Shown piece by piece: positions 29,901 to 44,300 of a stretch of 64,000 bases of DNA (position 1 is its first letter; every line of letters begins with the position of its first letter). Under the pieces are notes generated by a model, which was given only the letters and a program-made list of their open reading frames with translations, made no database searches and was not told the DNA's origin. Position numbers and translations under genes: made by a program. This DNA comes from Parus major (taxonomy: Eukaryota > Chordata > Aves > Passeriformes > Paridae): the NCBI RefSeq assembly GCF_001522545.3, contig NC_031783.1, positions 3,067,562 through 3,131,561 on the forward strand. Direction: 5' to 3'.

Positions 29901-31530
29901 CTGGGGATGGGAAAGGCAGGGAGCTTCCCCTCCCCAGGATCCAGCCCTACTCACATCCTTGTGCAGAACTTTTCAGAACTTTGGTTATCCTCACTGCTGT
30001 TCTGGGAGCTGCACTAAAAAGCCCCAGAACACCCCACTGTATTACAGAAAAGTGCAGCTTTCAGCTGTGTGCAGGCCTGCTCTCTGCCCTGCTCCTGACC
30101 ATGCCTTAGGATTTGAGCTTTTATATTTCTCATATGTTTATAATCCTGCAGTTCTTTAGTGGATAACTCCAAACTCCACACACAGTGTGAGCTGCTGCTT
30201 TCCCATTTTGCTCAGGCACAGCAATTCCTCTCCAGGCCTGGCAATCCAGGACACCTCAGTGCCTCAGGGCCCAGAAATGGAAACAAAAGGGAGTTGGGGG
30301 CAGCAAACTGGGGGTAAATGACTTCATTCCCTGAAGCTGGAATTGGAAGATTAACCCTCAGTATTCAAATGGACCAGACTTATAAAAGTGTGAAAATGAC
30401 ATTTTTTGGGTGTAGCCTCTGCAGGGACTTTGCCCAAAATGTACCTGAAGGTCTTTCAATAAATACAACTGCTTTTTATTCCCTTAATTTTGTCTGGCCT
30501 CTGTTTTTAGATAGCCCAAAAAGGCATCACTGAGTCCTTTTGTAATGTTTTCTAGCACAGAGTTTGTTTTCTGGTGGCTGCTGAGTGTTGAGCTGGTGTC
30601 TCTGTGCCCCAAGGTCCCATTTGTGTGTGTGAGATTTAACTCGGAGCCCATTAGCGACACTAATCCCAGGCTTCCTCTTCCCTTATGTGCATAATTTATT
30701 TGGGTTTGCTTACAATGAATTTCACAGAGGCTCTGTGGCTGTTTCTCTCCCTGCAATATCCCCCTGCTTTATTAGCAGTAATTGCCTTTCTTCCCGTTTT
30801 CCAGTGGATCAGCAATTCAGGCAAATTAAGGAAAATTGTTGCTTAAAATACGCCACTTACTGCTGCTTCACCAAGCCTGGGGAAGGCACCTTGTGCCCAA
30901 AAGGTTTTGGGACTATCTCAAGTGATCAGACAAAATACATCAGGCATCTCATCAGCTGGGACCAGGATGGGCTCAGTTCACTTTAATTGAGCTCTACACA
31001 TTTTTTTTTCTCTTATATATTTTCAAATGTGGGGTCAATTGCTTCTGAAAATGAAAGAAATCTCAATATTTAATCAATTAAACTCCAATACCAGGGTGAG
31101 AAAAATGGTTGCAACCTGCTTCTGTGCACTTGAATATATAACTTTTCACAAGGGTAAACCAACCAAAGAAGCATCTGGATGATTCCTTCTCACAAAGAGA
31201 TATTTGGTATTGTGACTCTATTTTTCTTACCATAAATGTCTTCATGGCCTGAGGAGACCACGCAGCATTTCCTTCCTCACTAGAGGAAGAAGGGAAATGT
31301 CTGTCTTACAGTAAAAATCTTTATTTTTCTTGAGAAAAGCCATCTGAGTTAAGATCAAATAAATGACAGGTGTGCATAAAGTGAGCAAAGAGCTGTCACA
31401 AAGCCTTGCTGCTTGTTTCAGCTGTGTAACGTGGATGGCACTGTGTGCTTCCCCTGCCTCTCAGGTACCACAAGACACAACCCTGATGCAATCTGTAAAA
31501 TGGGAAGAAGCCTTGGCTGTGCTGTCTTAC

Positions 31531-31578
31531 CTTTTTCAGAAGCCGGGGCAAGGTCAATAAAACTTCGGCATTTTTCAC
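31531..31578 (-). CDS. GSG1L: GSG1L coding exon 2 (48-nt microexon)
   Basis: This very short exon encodes GEKCRSFIDLAPASEKG across its two split glycine codons. It has a pyrimidine-rich acceptor ending in AAAG and a GTAAGA donor. It enters with two bases and leaves with one, so it joins exon 1 (phase 1) and exon 3 in frame. The cysteine three residues into the exon should pair with Cys93 of exon 1 as the claudin-fold extracellular disulfide; that pairing is inferred from the family. The wording of the peptide matches human GSG1L exactly as I recall it. It lies about 15.8 kb from exon 1 and 14.7 kb from exon 3, and would be missed by length-based gene finding. Confidence 0.95.
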
Positions 31579-33079
31579 CTTTAAAAGAAAAGGATTGTTT
31601 TAGGTGACAGAAGCTGGTTGGTGTCACTGTGCCTGCCCCCACTCCCACCCCAGCACCTCGGGGCTGTCTCACACTGGGGACAGACATTGCCCTGTGTCCC
31701 CACCCTGCCCAAACCCCTGTGCCCAAGGGCTGAGCTTCCCTTGCACTGGGATCCAGGGAATGGCTCACAGGGAGAGAAGAAAACCCTTCTTGGCTGGCTG
31801 CTGCCTGCTGGGCCAGTGCTGCTCTTTTCCCAAGGGCAGAAGCAGTGCTGCTCTCAGTCTGGGGTGACACAGGGACGAACCCTGGGAGGGGGCACCCACA
31901 CTTCTGCCCTCCTTCTTCTCATCACCAACAATTTCTGTGCCCCACCCAGGGTGACCAAAGCTCCCAGTTCTGGGGCACTGCCACGGGCACAGAGCTCTCC
32001 ACAGACAGGTGTGACACACGTGACTAAGAAAATGTATTAATATTTTTTAAAATGTTTAAAAAGCAGGCAGATGCCTTGCTCTGAGCATCACAGCCTGTGC
32101 CACTCCCTGTGCTCCTCTGTAAATCAAAATCTCTCTGCTTAGGATCCCACCTTTGGTCTTGCAGGGATTTTTGAGAAGTTTCTGAAAAGGAAATGTAACA
32201 TAGGGTGGATGCTTTGACCTTTCTTTTTTTACTTCTTCAGGTAACCAAAGAGGATAAAATAATTCCTCTGCCCTGAGTAGATCCCCCCAGCAAGTGTATG
32301 TGTTCCTTTCAATACCATGTGCTCCAAGGTGTGCTGGCACATCTGCCAGAGGTCATGGAACGAATTCATTTTGCCCTTTAAGCCTTTAATTGATGCAAAG
32401 GCAGTTATAGGACCAGACTGATTTCGGTTTTTTAATTAACTTTGCTAATTTTTAATTATAAAGTTCAAAAGACTAATTTAGGAAAGGTGAGCCATTAAAA
32501 AAGAATAAACAGTGAAATGCCACAGTGGTGGTGAAGTTGGTGTATATTTTTCTTTTTATAATTCAGTATCCATAAAAATCAAAATAAAGTGTTCATCTTT
32601 CTGGTGTCTTTGCTGGCAAGATTAAGATAAATATAATCATTCAAATGATAGCTGTGCTGACATAAGAATCTATTATTATAATGCTATTATTACTACTTTT
32701 TATCTACTTTTTGCAGTTTTAAATCTATGCTAAATCCACCGAGAGGTGATGTGTACATAGTCCGTTTTCTGTGTATAAGTAACTATAAAAGGTTCTCTTG
32801 ACATTGAAATGCACATTTTGATATGTCCAGGGGAAGGATTTCTACTCTGTGAATCCAGAGGACAGCCAAGAAAAGGAAGTGACACTTGGCTTGCCAAAGC
32901 ACTGTCTCTGTTTCCAAAGGGCTGGGCAGGGCAGTGTGGCTGAGCAGGAGTGTCAGGTGAGCGGGACCGTGAGTTCTGGGGCAGACACATGGAAAGATAA
33001 CTCATGGATCACAGGAATCACCCAGATTTCTGAGCAGGGCCGTGACTTTTCCCACCCTGAAATGCTTCAAGGATGGTGA

Positions 33080-33205
33080 TACTCATCCCTTAGTGACTCA
33101 AAGATGGAATTTCTTCCCACGCCAATCCACTTCTGGAGAAGTGTTTCCTTATAGCCAATCTGAACTTCTGTAGCTGCTCTGGCATCAATGTAGTCATCCT
33201 TTCTC
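33080..33205 (-). mobile_element. Possible ancient CR1 fragment
   Basis: The plus-strand words TTTCTTCCCACGCC and GTGTTTCCTTATAGCCAATCTGAACTTCT resemble the antisense CR1 consensus (TTTTTCCTAATATCCAACCTAAACCT). Divergence is high, which suggests an old insertion in GSG1L intron 1. This could be chance similarity. Confidence 0.35.
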
Positions 33206-34905
33206 TGTTTGTAGGGACATGAACAAGCACATCTCCTCCAGGTTCTTTACTTTAGGCTCCTGACTAAGAAATCCAGATAAATAAATGGACTATAAAAGAT
33301 ACTAAGGTGTAAGCAGAAAACGCTCTCCTCCAGAGCCTCTGAGTTTTAGGGCATGAGGTTTTCCAGGAATTTTATTGACATAAAATCAAGGGAATGTAGG
33401 GAGAGTGACCTTTAGATTTGGACTTGATATAAGCAGATTAAGCAGGATTTTTCAATCTAGCTGTATGGATCTGTGGTTTGGGTCTGGTTTTTGTGGTGTT
33501 TTGGATTTTTTTGTCAGATGTAAGTTATTACTTTTATCACAGTTTTATTTGAACCTGACTTCAAGCTGTCTCTCAGTGATCATCCATCACTTGTGTTACA
33601 GTGAATCCAAAGCCATATTACTGGAAACCTTTAGCAGATACCTGACTCTGCAGAATGTTATCCCAAGACAGGCAAAGGGGAATGGCTTTTGCTACAGGAA
33701 GAACTGCTCAGGCTGTCCTGAGGGCTGGTGGTGTCCTTCAGACACCTGGCAAGGGACAGAGTTTCTCTGAGTTACCAAAGTGTTTGGCTGTAGGTGCCTT
33801 ATCTGCAGGACAGAGGAGAGGGTGGTCACAGGCTGTTGGGAGGAATGTGCATCCTCTTCCTCCCTCAAATTCAGCTTGCCCAGAACACCATCTCTCCTTG
33901 TGGTGAGGCCTCCAGTTTAAATAACATGGACAGAAAGTGCTGGAGTGTCCAGAAAAAGTCCTTTAGGATCCATAGCAAAAGGAATGACTGGAGACAGAGG
34001 AGAGCCTGGATGTCACCTCATTTTCAATGGCTGATTGTGCCTGGTTTGCTGCTGAAGGTCATGGTAGGAACAGCACAAGCAGTTCCTGACCCTCTCCTTT
34101 GTTGCTCCTGCTGCTGGAGCACTGGAAAACCCTTTTCCATTTTGAGTGGTAACCACTGGTGGTATTTATAAAGCACAGCCACACTTGCACATGCAGACAT
34201 GCATCTCGCTGAGAACTGAAGATGTCAGCAGTGCTTTCACTGTTCCTCTTAGGATTTATTCTAAGTTATTTTTGGGTATCTTGTATAACTGATCTCTTAA
34301 GCCCTCTTAAGTTTAATTTTAGACTTGGCAGAGTTTATCCTGCTGTGCTGTCCTTTTCCAGATGCATCTTCTCCCCCTAACCAGGCTCCTGGAGAGCCTT
34401 TAGAGAATACAGAAAAGGCTGTTCAGAGAAGCAACAAGAAGAGTCTGTGGGACTCTTCCCCTGAGAGTCCTGCCTTCACCTCTTTGTGGCTGTGATCCTG
34501 ACAGAGAAGAGAGCCAAGGAGTGACCTCTCCTGCACTTCACTCAAGCAGAAAGAAGAGGTGGGAGCTGGCTGGAATTCTCTGCACTTCCACACAGGAGCA
34601 GTGGCCATGAAGAGTGAACGTGAGGCTCTGTGGAGCTCAGCAGGGACAGGGAGCTGCTGGAGGCTGAGCAGGGAGGGCTGACCAACACCTGAACAGCCAT
34701 GAGCAAAGCACTTGGCACCAGCTTCTTCTGCGGCTTCCCAAGGGTGCGGCAGAAACATCACCTATGCAAATCCTTGCTCCCTCCTCACCACACTGACCCT
34801 GCACAGACCCAGCTGTGCCTCTGCTGGCCTTCCCAAGCATGGGACATGGCTCACAGGGATCTGCAGGACTCACTGGGAGCTAGCAAGAGTCCAAAATTTA
34901 TCTGT

Positions 34906-34931
34906 GGTTAATTAATCCTAATTAATCGATC
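34906..34931. promoter_or_regulatory. Homeodomain-type motif cluster
   Basis: The core TTAATTAATCCTAATTAATC contains two TAATTA cores around a TAATCC (bicoid/OTX-type) core. Such clustering is a known pattern of homeodomain-bound enhancers, but it is also frequent by chance in AT-rich introns. It lies in GSG1L intron 1. Confidence 0.2.
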
Positions 34932-37900
34932 TAATTCTGTATATCTGCATGTGTGTGAGAATTTGTAGCTTGCTGGGGAACTTCAAACTGCAGCAGCCAG
35001 AGAGTGGGAGGAGACACATCTGGAAAGATGAACTGGTGGGTGGGGAAGAGTCTTGAGGTTGTCTGGGTAATAGATGTAGAGCCCATGAGAATATCTGAGG
35101 GACCACCAGTGTGATGTCCCCATGCAGCTGCAGTGGGAAGAGGTGGAGCTGTTTCAGCGGGATCTGCACACCTGGACAGGCAGAGGGAGGAGTGATTTTG
35201 GTGCTGGGGGTGATATTCCTGTGGGTGCTGTGTGTGTTTGGTGTGTTTGAATGCTTGCCCAGCCTGGATGGGAAGGGCTCAGCAGGAAACAGATGAAGGA
35301 AAAGGAATTCCCTGGGCCTTAAAGTCCCCAGGCTCAGCTTCCTGGGATCCTGCTCTGCATCCTCCCAGACAGGCTCTGGGACTTCTCCCAGCTCTGCAGC
35401 TGGGGGATCCCTCAGCTCTGCAGGATGAATGCTTTCTGCTCCATGGCAGTTTCTACTGAGGAAAGCTCAGCTTTGGGACGCTGTGTGGCCTCAGGAAACA
35501 GAGGGAAGTATGGATTTGATCACTGCCAGGGACACAGGGAAACTTGTGGCAGTATTAGGAGATGATCTCTATGTCTTGCTTGCAGCATGAGACTCCTTCT
35601 CCTCCTTGTTGCTCACAAGATGCTGGCAAGTCCTGAGCTCCCAGCCTTTCCAAGCCTGTGGCTCACCATGAGAACTGGTATGAAAACTGATACAGCCTCC
35701 TGGCTGCTGTATCAGTGTCTGAGGAAGGAGCAGAAGCTGGAGCAGGGCAGGCCTTGAGGCAGAGCTGTGCCTGGGGCAGGGAGAGCTGGTGAGAGCAGGG
35801 CTGAGGCAGGGACAGGAGGAGCACTGCTGGTGGGAGCTGCACAGGGTGGAGGGGTCAGCCATGGGTTCTCTCACCCCAGGCAGGTGGGTGAGTCCCCCCA
35901 CACCTCCCTTTCCCTACAGAGTGGAGGAGGGGGGCTGCTCCAGTTCCTGCTCCACTGAAGGGTCAGTGTCACACACCTGGGGCAGCTGGGACTCTGCTGG
36001 AGGCAAATCCTCACACCTTCCCAAGGCAGGGTTCAGAGCTCAGCACCTCTCCAGTCTGAGCACAATGTGAAAGCCCAAGCTCCCCCAAGTTCAATCCTGA
36101 CAGAAAATCGAGGCAAACAGGTCCTAAAGAACCGTCAGGTGCCACGGTTTGCTGGGCTGCCTCCCCTGCCCTGCACATCTTGTGGGTACATCACACATGC
36201 CTGGCTGTGGCTTCCAGAGTGGAATTCCTCCCTGGGCCCATGGAATTAGAGAGCAGCAGAGGGCAGCTGAAAGGCAGGTCTAGGTGCACATAAATTGGGT
36301 CTGAACTCCAGCACACAGATGTTCATCCAAGCCCTGTGTGCCCTCTGCCCTTAAGCCTTTGGGGGACCCACGTTCTCCTCCTTCTTCCACCTAAAAGGTG
36401 GGATTTGTTTGCTCCTGTCCTCAGGACCTCACACAGGCCAGGAACCCTGGTGGTTTAGACTGGAAATGAGGAAAAGGGCAGAAAAAACACCAAAAAAGCT
36501 CTTCAACTCCAAGACAATACTCTGTTTCTAATGTGGCTGTTGTCATAGCAAAGAGCAGAATTTGATGTTCTGGGTCCTACTTATTGGTCCTGCATTCCTG
36601 ATTTCTTTCCTCTCTGAGCCAGGGGTAAATGCCTGATTAAGAATGAGAGCAACAAAATAAAAACAGCCCTGGAAAAAACTCCTACTTTGTATGTCTTGCA
36701 ATGACACGGTTTGAAAATATTCGAGTTAAATAAATTGACTTAAAGGAAATCTGGTAATTCTGGCTGAACTCTGTTATAACTCTGCTTTTCATCTCACAAA
36801 AAAAAAAAAAGAAAGAAGAAAGAAAAGCTGTCTGTATCCACTTACTCTGCATAAAATTTTACGAGTTCAAAAGTGCATTTATGATGGAAATTTAAATGAT
36901 TACATTTCTTTTAAACAACATTCCCTTTTAGTAACACCCTGGCTCCCAGCCTACGACAGACAAGGTCCCCTTTTTTCCCACTAGGCCCTAACACATCTTT
37001 ATCTCTCCAATTATATCTGGAATCATGTGATTCTGATGAGATCCCACATCATCTACTGAGAGTAAAATCATTGTATTTGTCTAAAAAAAGATATAACCCT
37101 CAAGGGATCCCAGCCTAGACGAGGCTGAGGATTCCAACACAACTTCAGTGAAAAAAAAAATACTACATGAGGGAAAATACAGGTTAATGGGCTCACTCAA
37201 ACTGAGTTGTATCAGGTTAATTACCAGCTGAAATATTCAAACTTTGATTAAAGTCATCTCAGAGCACTTAATTGACTTTTTTTTTCCTAATGAAAAATTG
37301 AGTGTTTGTTAATCCGTAAAATCAACATTTTCCAGTTGACCCTGTTGATTTTGCTGGAGCGATATTTTCTTCTGGAAAATAAACAAGCTGACACAGAATT
37401 GCACAAAAATATGTCTTGAACTACGCAGATAATTATTTTCTCTTCCTCTGACAGCTGCCATTCATTGCTGCTGCCCATCAACGTTTCTGCTACCTCTAAA
37501 CACCTCGAGAATTTGCCCAATTTCTCAGTGATTACTCACAGCCTGCACTGCCTTTGGGACTGGTTTTAAACCTGAAATCTGCGCTGCTCTTCTCCTTCAG
37601 AAAACCCAATCCCTTCCAACATCCTACGTCTCAAAGTGGAAAAATGTAAAGCTTCCCACTTTTCCATTTCAGGCACCCCTCCTCAGTTTGCACATTCCCA
37701 AAGGAATGCTGCTAATTTTATCCCAGAGGTCCCATTCCCACGGTGGGGTTCCCTCCTGGGGGGTTGGAGCAGGGAAGGGCTGTGCAGGGCAGGGAGTGTG
37801 GGCAGAGCTGGGAATGCTGTTGGTGCTGCCTGGGACTATGCCATGGCAACTGCTTGTTCCAGGCTGCAGCTCTCCCTGATGTGAAAAATCTTCCCCAGCA

Positions 37901-40900
37901 TCTCAAAGCAAACATCTCCACGGGCTGCTCTCAAATCATGTCTAATTGAAACCCAGCCAAGTCACAAGAGTCAGCTGATTATCTTGGTAAGACCTGAAGG
38001 ATGTGTACACACATCCATCACTTGGAGAGATGGAAAGGAGTTTGGGTTTCCAAGTGATTGTGAAAATCGGGGGAACAGCAGTGCTGAGAGAGGTTTTCAA
38101 TGATTTTGGTGTCAAATTAGAGCTGACTTCATTAAACCAAGGAGCTCTGAGTTGCTTGAAGCGTTTGAAGCTGTAGAACGGGAAGTGTTTCACCTGCTCA
38201 TCCCAGAGGTGACACACTGTGCTGACCCTGAGCCAAGGTAACTATGCCAAAATAAACCTGATATTGGCAATCCAGGATCCCTGAGACACACAGAAAACTG
38301 GGAAAGACAAAACCCAGTGCTCTTCACAGAGGATGTAGCTGCTGTATGTCCCTCACTGTATGAAGTCTTGCCTTCTCCCGTCCTCCTGTGCCTGCCCTGG
38401 CTGCTCTTTGGGTTCAGATGTCCTGTTTTTCCAGGCAGGAACCCCCAGCTTGGGGTATGGAAACAAGCAGCTTTAATCTTTTCTCCTTGACTTTTAAAGG
38501 AAGTGAACTGCAGCACATTGGGAATGAACACCCAGTTTTTGAAATCAAGTGAAAAAAAGTTGTGCTCCATTTCCTCTTGTGGACCTTATTCCCAAGCACG
38601 TACCCAATAACTTTGAAACAAATTCTCATTAGTGTTTTTTGTCTGCCTGGGTGATGCACAGTGAAATTATGCTGCATGATGAGTGTTTTTTGGTCTCTCC
38701 AAGCCTAGTGAGTTTAAGCATGGTGGAATGTCTCTACCTCTCAATTGATTTTCCACATTGTGAGCGTGGTTTGAGCCCTTTTTGCAGCCAAATGGAAGGT
38801 GGAACACAGGAAAGTGGATTTTGTTTGCCTGTGACTGTTCTACAAGCCATGTCATTGCACAGTAATTACATCTGCTTCTTATTACTCACTGGCTTTTGCA
38901 TTCCTTTCTAAGCTAGATCAGCAAATATTGATATTGCCTTTTGGTTTAGCAACAAGAACACTGATGTTACACCAATTTGTGACAAGCACAGGGTCCTGGT
39001 AGGAGCAGCCCTCCTCTCCTGGCTGCAGCAGGGATAGAGTCCATTTTGTTCCTACAAATGTTGGGTTTAGGGTGAGAATGATGCTGATAACACAGAGGTG
39101 GTTGGGTTGTTGCTGAGCAGGGCTGGCCCCAGCCAAGGACTTTGCAGCGTCCCATGCTCAGCCCTTGAGGAGGTGCACAAAAAGCAGGAGGGATCATGGC
39201 CAGGACAGCTGACCTGAGCTGGCCAGGGGGATATTCCAAACCACAGGATGTGATGCTCAGTGTGGGAATTGGGGAGAGTTTGCTGGGAGCTGCCAGTCTC
39301 TGCTGGGCACCAGTGAGCTGCTGCACTGTGCATCACTTTTGGGGGGGCTTTAGTCCTCTCTCTCCCTTTTCCTCTGCTTTTATTACTTGTTGTATTTCAC
39401 TTGATGGCAATTATGAAGCTGTTCTTATCTGAACCATTTGGTGTTCCCTTTCTCTGGCTCTCCTCCCCAGCCCACTGGGGCAGGAGTGAGTGAGGGGCTG
39501 AGCAGCACTTAATTATCAGCTGTTAAACCACAACAACCTGTACGTCCCAATTTTGAGATCAGCCACTTCTCCTAACTCCACATAAGGAAAATTTTAACAT
39601 CAGGATTGAGTCTGGTGTAATTTAAAAACCACAAGGATACCACGGTGATTGATCTTCCATCCCTTATGTATTTCTTCAGCCCTGAATGCATCTGTTCATA
39701 TTTTGCTCTGACACTGGGGTAAGGCATCTCAGTTCCCTTTGAAATCTGGGACCTGTGTGTTAATCTTCCAGCACTTTGAAGTTTATCTCATTTACAAGGA
39801 ACTACCAGAACTCCTCAGATGTTTCCTTTAAGGCTACTGGGTTAAATGGAATGGCTGAGAACAGACACATCCAAACACTCGTGAGGAAGAGTAACATATC
39901 TAATAAGGAGGAGTTAGCTGCCTGGTCCCTTTGCTCAGCCTGCAGGGACTTTATGTCCATGTTTTATGGATGATAGATGCTCACACAGCTAGTCTGTCTG
40001 CCCAGCAGGATCAGGAGGACCTAAAATCCAAAACTCCCAGAGCACTGCAGACACAAAATACCCCCAACACGCTATAAAAACCTGAATGTCTGCAATAAAG
40101 CAATCACCAGCACAGAAATCACAGCTATCATGTACCACAGGAAGGGAGCAAGAGTTCTTGTGAGGAACATGAATAAATCTGTAAATTCCTATGGCCAGAC
40201 CTATCTCATCCTGAAAGCAAAATGCCAGGGATTTGTTAGGAGGAGTTCACAAGTGCTTTTCTACAATAGATCCTTCCCATGCTGTAAAGAACAGCAAAAA
40301 ATTGTTACTTTCCCTGTTATCCAGCCTGAGGGAGATTTCCCTTCTGATCCCAAATTAGATCATCAGTTTAATGTTCAGAGCATGAGCAGCCATACCAATT
40401 AGATCCTGAGCAGCTGTAATAATGCCAGCAGTGGCAGAGCAGCCTCCTCACACACTGCCTCCACCTGGAGCCAATTTCTGCTGCTTTAGGGAAGGCATTA
40501 AAACCTCCAGACAAGCTGCTGGGCACCCAGTCAGGAGTTATTTTTTTCCCTTGGCTCCCACTGGTGCCCAGCAGCCACCCTGGAGCAGGGATGTCACGGA
40601 GCAGGCAGCGAGTGAGCCAGGGAGGCAAGAGGGCTCCTCCACACCTCCTTCAAACACCAGCACATCAGCGATGCAGGACTCTCTCCAAGCTTCCTCATGC
40701 CAGAAATATTCCTCTTCCCTCCTGCAGTTCTCCCTGGGACTTTGGAAGGCTCCATTCAGCCCATGGGTTTCCTTTGCTCACACTGCCCTCTGTGGAGGTG
40801 AGGTCCAGACACAGACACGCAGTTCTCTGCAGGAACCTGTCCTTGCATTGTCACTTTTCCCCCTCGATTATGAGTTACCTAAATCATATTATTTTCTTTA

Positions 40901-41359
40901 TCCATGCATGTGTAAGGTATCACTACAGCTCTTCAGTCTGGTACACTACATAACACCAACTTTCTTTTCTTGAAGGAGATTCTCTTTTCCTGAACTACCT
41001 TGGAAATCCCACTCTGCACCTATTTCACCTTCCCCTTTTTCTTACCCTACCCATGCACCATGGCATTTACAAGACCCACTGGTGCTGCCTGTGGTGCTGA
41101 TTTTTCCCTGGAATAACCTTTTCTTTATGCCACAGCACTTGGCATCCCCCAGCTCCACAAATACTGGCCCCAACTTGGTTCTTATCTTCCCCCTGCAACT
41201 GGTACCCACCTGAGACCTCACAGAGCTTTGGGCCACAGATTCTGGTGCTTTTAGCCTGTTTTAAAATGTAATGCTGTTCTTACAGCTCTATCAGGCCAGC
41301 TCACATTTTCAGTTATGCAGGAAAATCTCTATTCCTTAATGCCAGCATTCCCAGATTTT

Positions 41360-41387
41360 GCGCGGCAGCGTACGTAAGAAGCGCGTT
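41360..41387. promoter_or_regulatory. Isolated CpG cluster in GSG1L intron 1
   Basis: The 28-base stretch GCGCGGCAGCGTACGTAAGAAGCGCGTTC (given here in part: GCGCGGCAGCGTACGTAAG) has six CpGs, while the surrounding kilobase has almost none. It contains TACGTAA, a CRE/PAR-bZIP-like core. Survival of so many CpGs in methylation-depleted intronic DNA suggests constraint or an unmethylated state. No function can be read directly. Confidence 0.3.
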
Positions 41388-44300
41388 CAAAGCAGGATTA
41401 TTCTCTTCAAATTAAGACTTGTGTGTGGAATTGCAGTGTCTTGGACAGACTGTCTTTTGGCCAAGGAGGCAAACACGCAATGCCAGGGCTCAGTGCATGC
41501 CATGGGAGGGGCAGTGTGACCTGCTCTCCTCTCTAATGAGGATGTTGATCAGTTTGGGCACAGACACCCACGTTTGCTGATGCCTGCAGGATTCATCTCA
41601 CCTTTGTTTTTTTTAGGTCGCACAAATTGTAGCTAGCTCTTTTTTTCCTGGATTGCTAATCCCAGAAATAACAGAATCAGTCCCAAAAACAAATTTGAGG
41701 ACAACTAGAAATATCTGGTCTCCACTGGGATAATTCTCTCTTTTGTGTTTCCACAGTCTCCTTGTAAGACTTTTCTTTATTCAGTTTACAGTCTACTTAT
41801 CCCAATGATAATCAATAAAATAAGGTAAATCTGAAACATAGGTTAATGCTAAAGGTCTCCCTGCTCCTCTTTGTGTTGTCTCCAGTGACAGATATTTAGG
41901 GAAGAACGAAGGGGTGGGCACAGGTGATTCTGCTCCTGTGCTCCCCTTGTCACACCAGTACTGCAGCAGCAGTTTGGGGACTTCCCAGTCAGGGGTTGCT
42001 CTGAAATCATCCAGTCAGTGACAGGAATGGAGGTTTCCTCTCTGGATCCATGTAATTCCTGGTTTTGGCCTTCTCAACATTGCCTGGCAGGGAGCTCTGC
42101 AGCCAGGAGTACTCATTTTTGTCTGCTATGCCTTTTTATTCTGGAATCAGGGAAGCACTCAAGGGTGTGCATTGTCTGAGCTCTGTCCCTGTCACTTGAT
42201 CCCCACCAATGTCACATCTCAGTGCCCTGGGCCTTCTGTCCAGCCTGGAGCTCAGTTCAGTGGTGGAACAGGCTGGCTGTGCAGTGTGGGAGCCTGCCTG
42301 CCTCTCTCCTTCTGTTCCTGCCATCCTCCCCACTCTCTGCAGCTCTCCTGGAAAGACCTGGGACATTCCACCAAATATTTTTTGCAAATCCACAGAAACT
42401 TGATCTAATCCATGACCCTTGTCTTAGAAGTGGTTCATCTTGGTAAAAGGTTTACCTTTAATAAACCCTTACCTTTGATAAAACCTATTTGTTGCCATGC
42501 AATGAGTGCTTTCTCTGAGAACTGACCTAAAATTCCTGGGTCAAGTCACCTGTATAATTTTTTTCCACTTTTATTTAAATACAATGATGTACAGATTCTT
42601 CCAAACTTGCATTTTCATGTACCAATTATTTCAACATCCTCAGATGGAGATTATCCTGGCCCCCTGGGTTCAGTTCCTCTAGCACTGGAAATTTTATCTT
42701 TAATATAGAGCTCTACCTCTTCCACTCCTTTTACCACTCTTTCCTTCCTAACAATTTATAACCAGCAATTTTTACATTCCAGTCATGCGAATAAACCTGC
42801 CAGGTTTCAGTCATGCCAATTATATTGTATTTCTCATAATCCAGCAAGAATTCCCAAGTCTTCTTGCTTTTAATTATAAACTCACAAGGTACTTCTCCCC
42901 AGCCCCTCTCTGGGCAGCCACCTGTTGTGATGTGTGATTATCACAGGGGCAGGGGACAAAGGTGTTGCAGAACAATTCTGCAGCTGTGAAAGTTCTGGTG
43001 TTTGTGTCACAGATTTTCTCATTTCTGCAGGAGAAGCCCCTCTCCTCTGGCTCCTCCTCAGAGTGCCCATACTTCTGGCCCATTTTGACACATCCTTACA
43101 TCCAATTTAAATTTGACTCTACCATTTCCTCCCTCAGGACTGCTGAGGAATAGGTGGCACCCAGCACACATAGGGCTAGAGACCCCTTGCCCTCCAAAAA
43201 ATTCAGTTTAAACCCACAAAACAAGCCATGCATTACCATTTCTGATCTCCTGATTTCTTGGGAGCATGGTGAGCATCCTTGTTCATTTAATGGGACAGTA
43301 CTGTTAAAAGGGAACTGGGCAGCTGCTGTTCCCCTCTGGCTGTGGATGTTAGTACTGAGCTTGTCTATTCACTGGCAATTAAAAGGTCTGAGTTCATGTT
43401 TGTTTCTTTTCTATTAACATCAAAGCAAACACAGTATTGAGCAAAACTGGCTGACTTGTTATTTGGAGTTCTCAGCCTCTCCTGTCTGGATTTGATGTAC
43501 CACCTTGTCTGCTTCATGGGTGAATTTTTTCATGGTCTGTGTGCTCATGGAACCCAGCAGCTGCTTCAGCACTGCTGCACCTCTGCTGTGGTGCCTCGTC
43601 AGGTGCCCAAGCACAGAGCTAGACCGAGTGTGTGCAACAAGATCCACGCTCAAAGCCATGGTTAAAAAGAGATGGAATGCTGGTGAGCCTGGCTCTCAGA
43701 CATGTGGCCATGGCCAAGGAGTTCACAGCCCAGGAGGGTGGAACAGGGCTGATGAACAGCACAGTCTGCAGAGCTTTATCTTCAGCCCCTTCTGAGCTTG
43801 GGTGTGTTGCTCCTACAGAAGGCACCTCCACCTGCACCTCCAAAGCACTGAACCCACTCTGAAAGGAGAACCTCTTTCTGGTAGACTGGGATTCAGCACA
43901 CTTTTGAGTCAGAAATTGTGCTAAATAATTACTAATTACTAATAATTACAGGACTCCCCCACCAATGAAATATAAATGCTCCAGTCCCTCTTTTCCCAGA
44001 GGGGATTCACAATTACATTTCTCAGGTACTAAATGCTTTTTGAATTCTTGAGCTGTCCTAAACTTGCTGGATAAAAATAAACTATGGATTCACAAATTAT
44101 TTCAGAAATAATCACAGCATTCAATCTCTGTTAGAGCTGTCAGTGGAAACCAGAAACTGGCACCAAGAGGCAGGCACGCTCCGCTGGGCTCTGCACAAAG
44201 TGGATGGCATGCTGCTTGCACCTCAGCCTCTGGAATCTAAATGCACATTGCAGATAAACAGGGGCAAGGAGAAGACACCCAAAAATGTGTTTGCTTGCTG

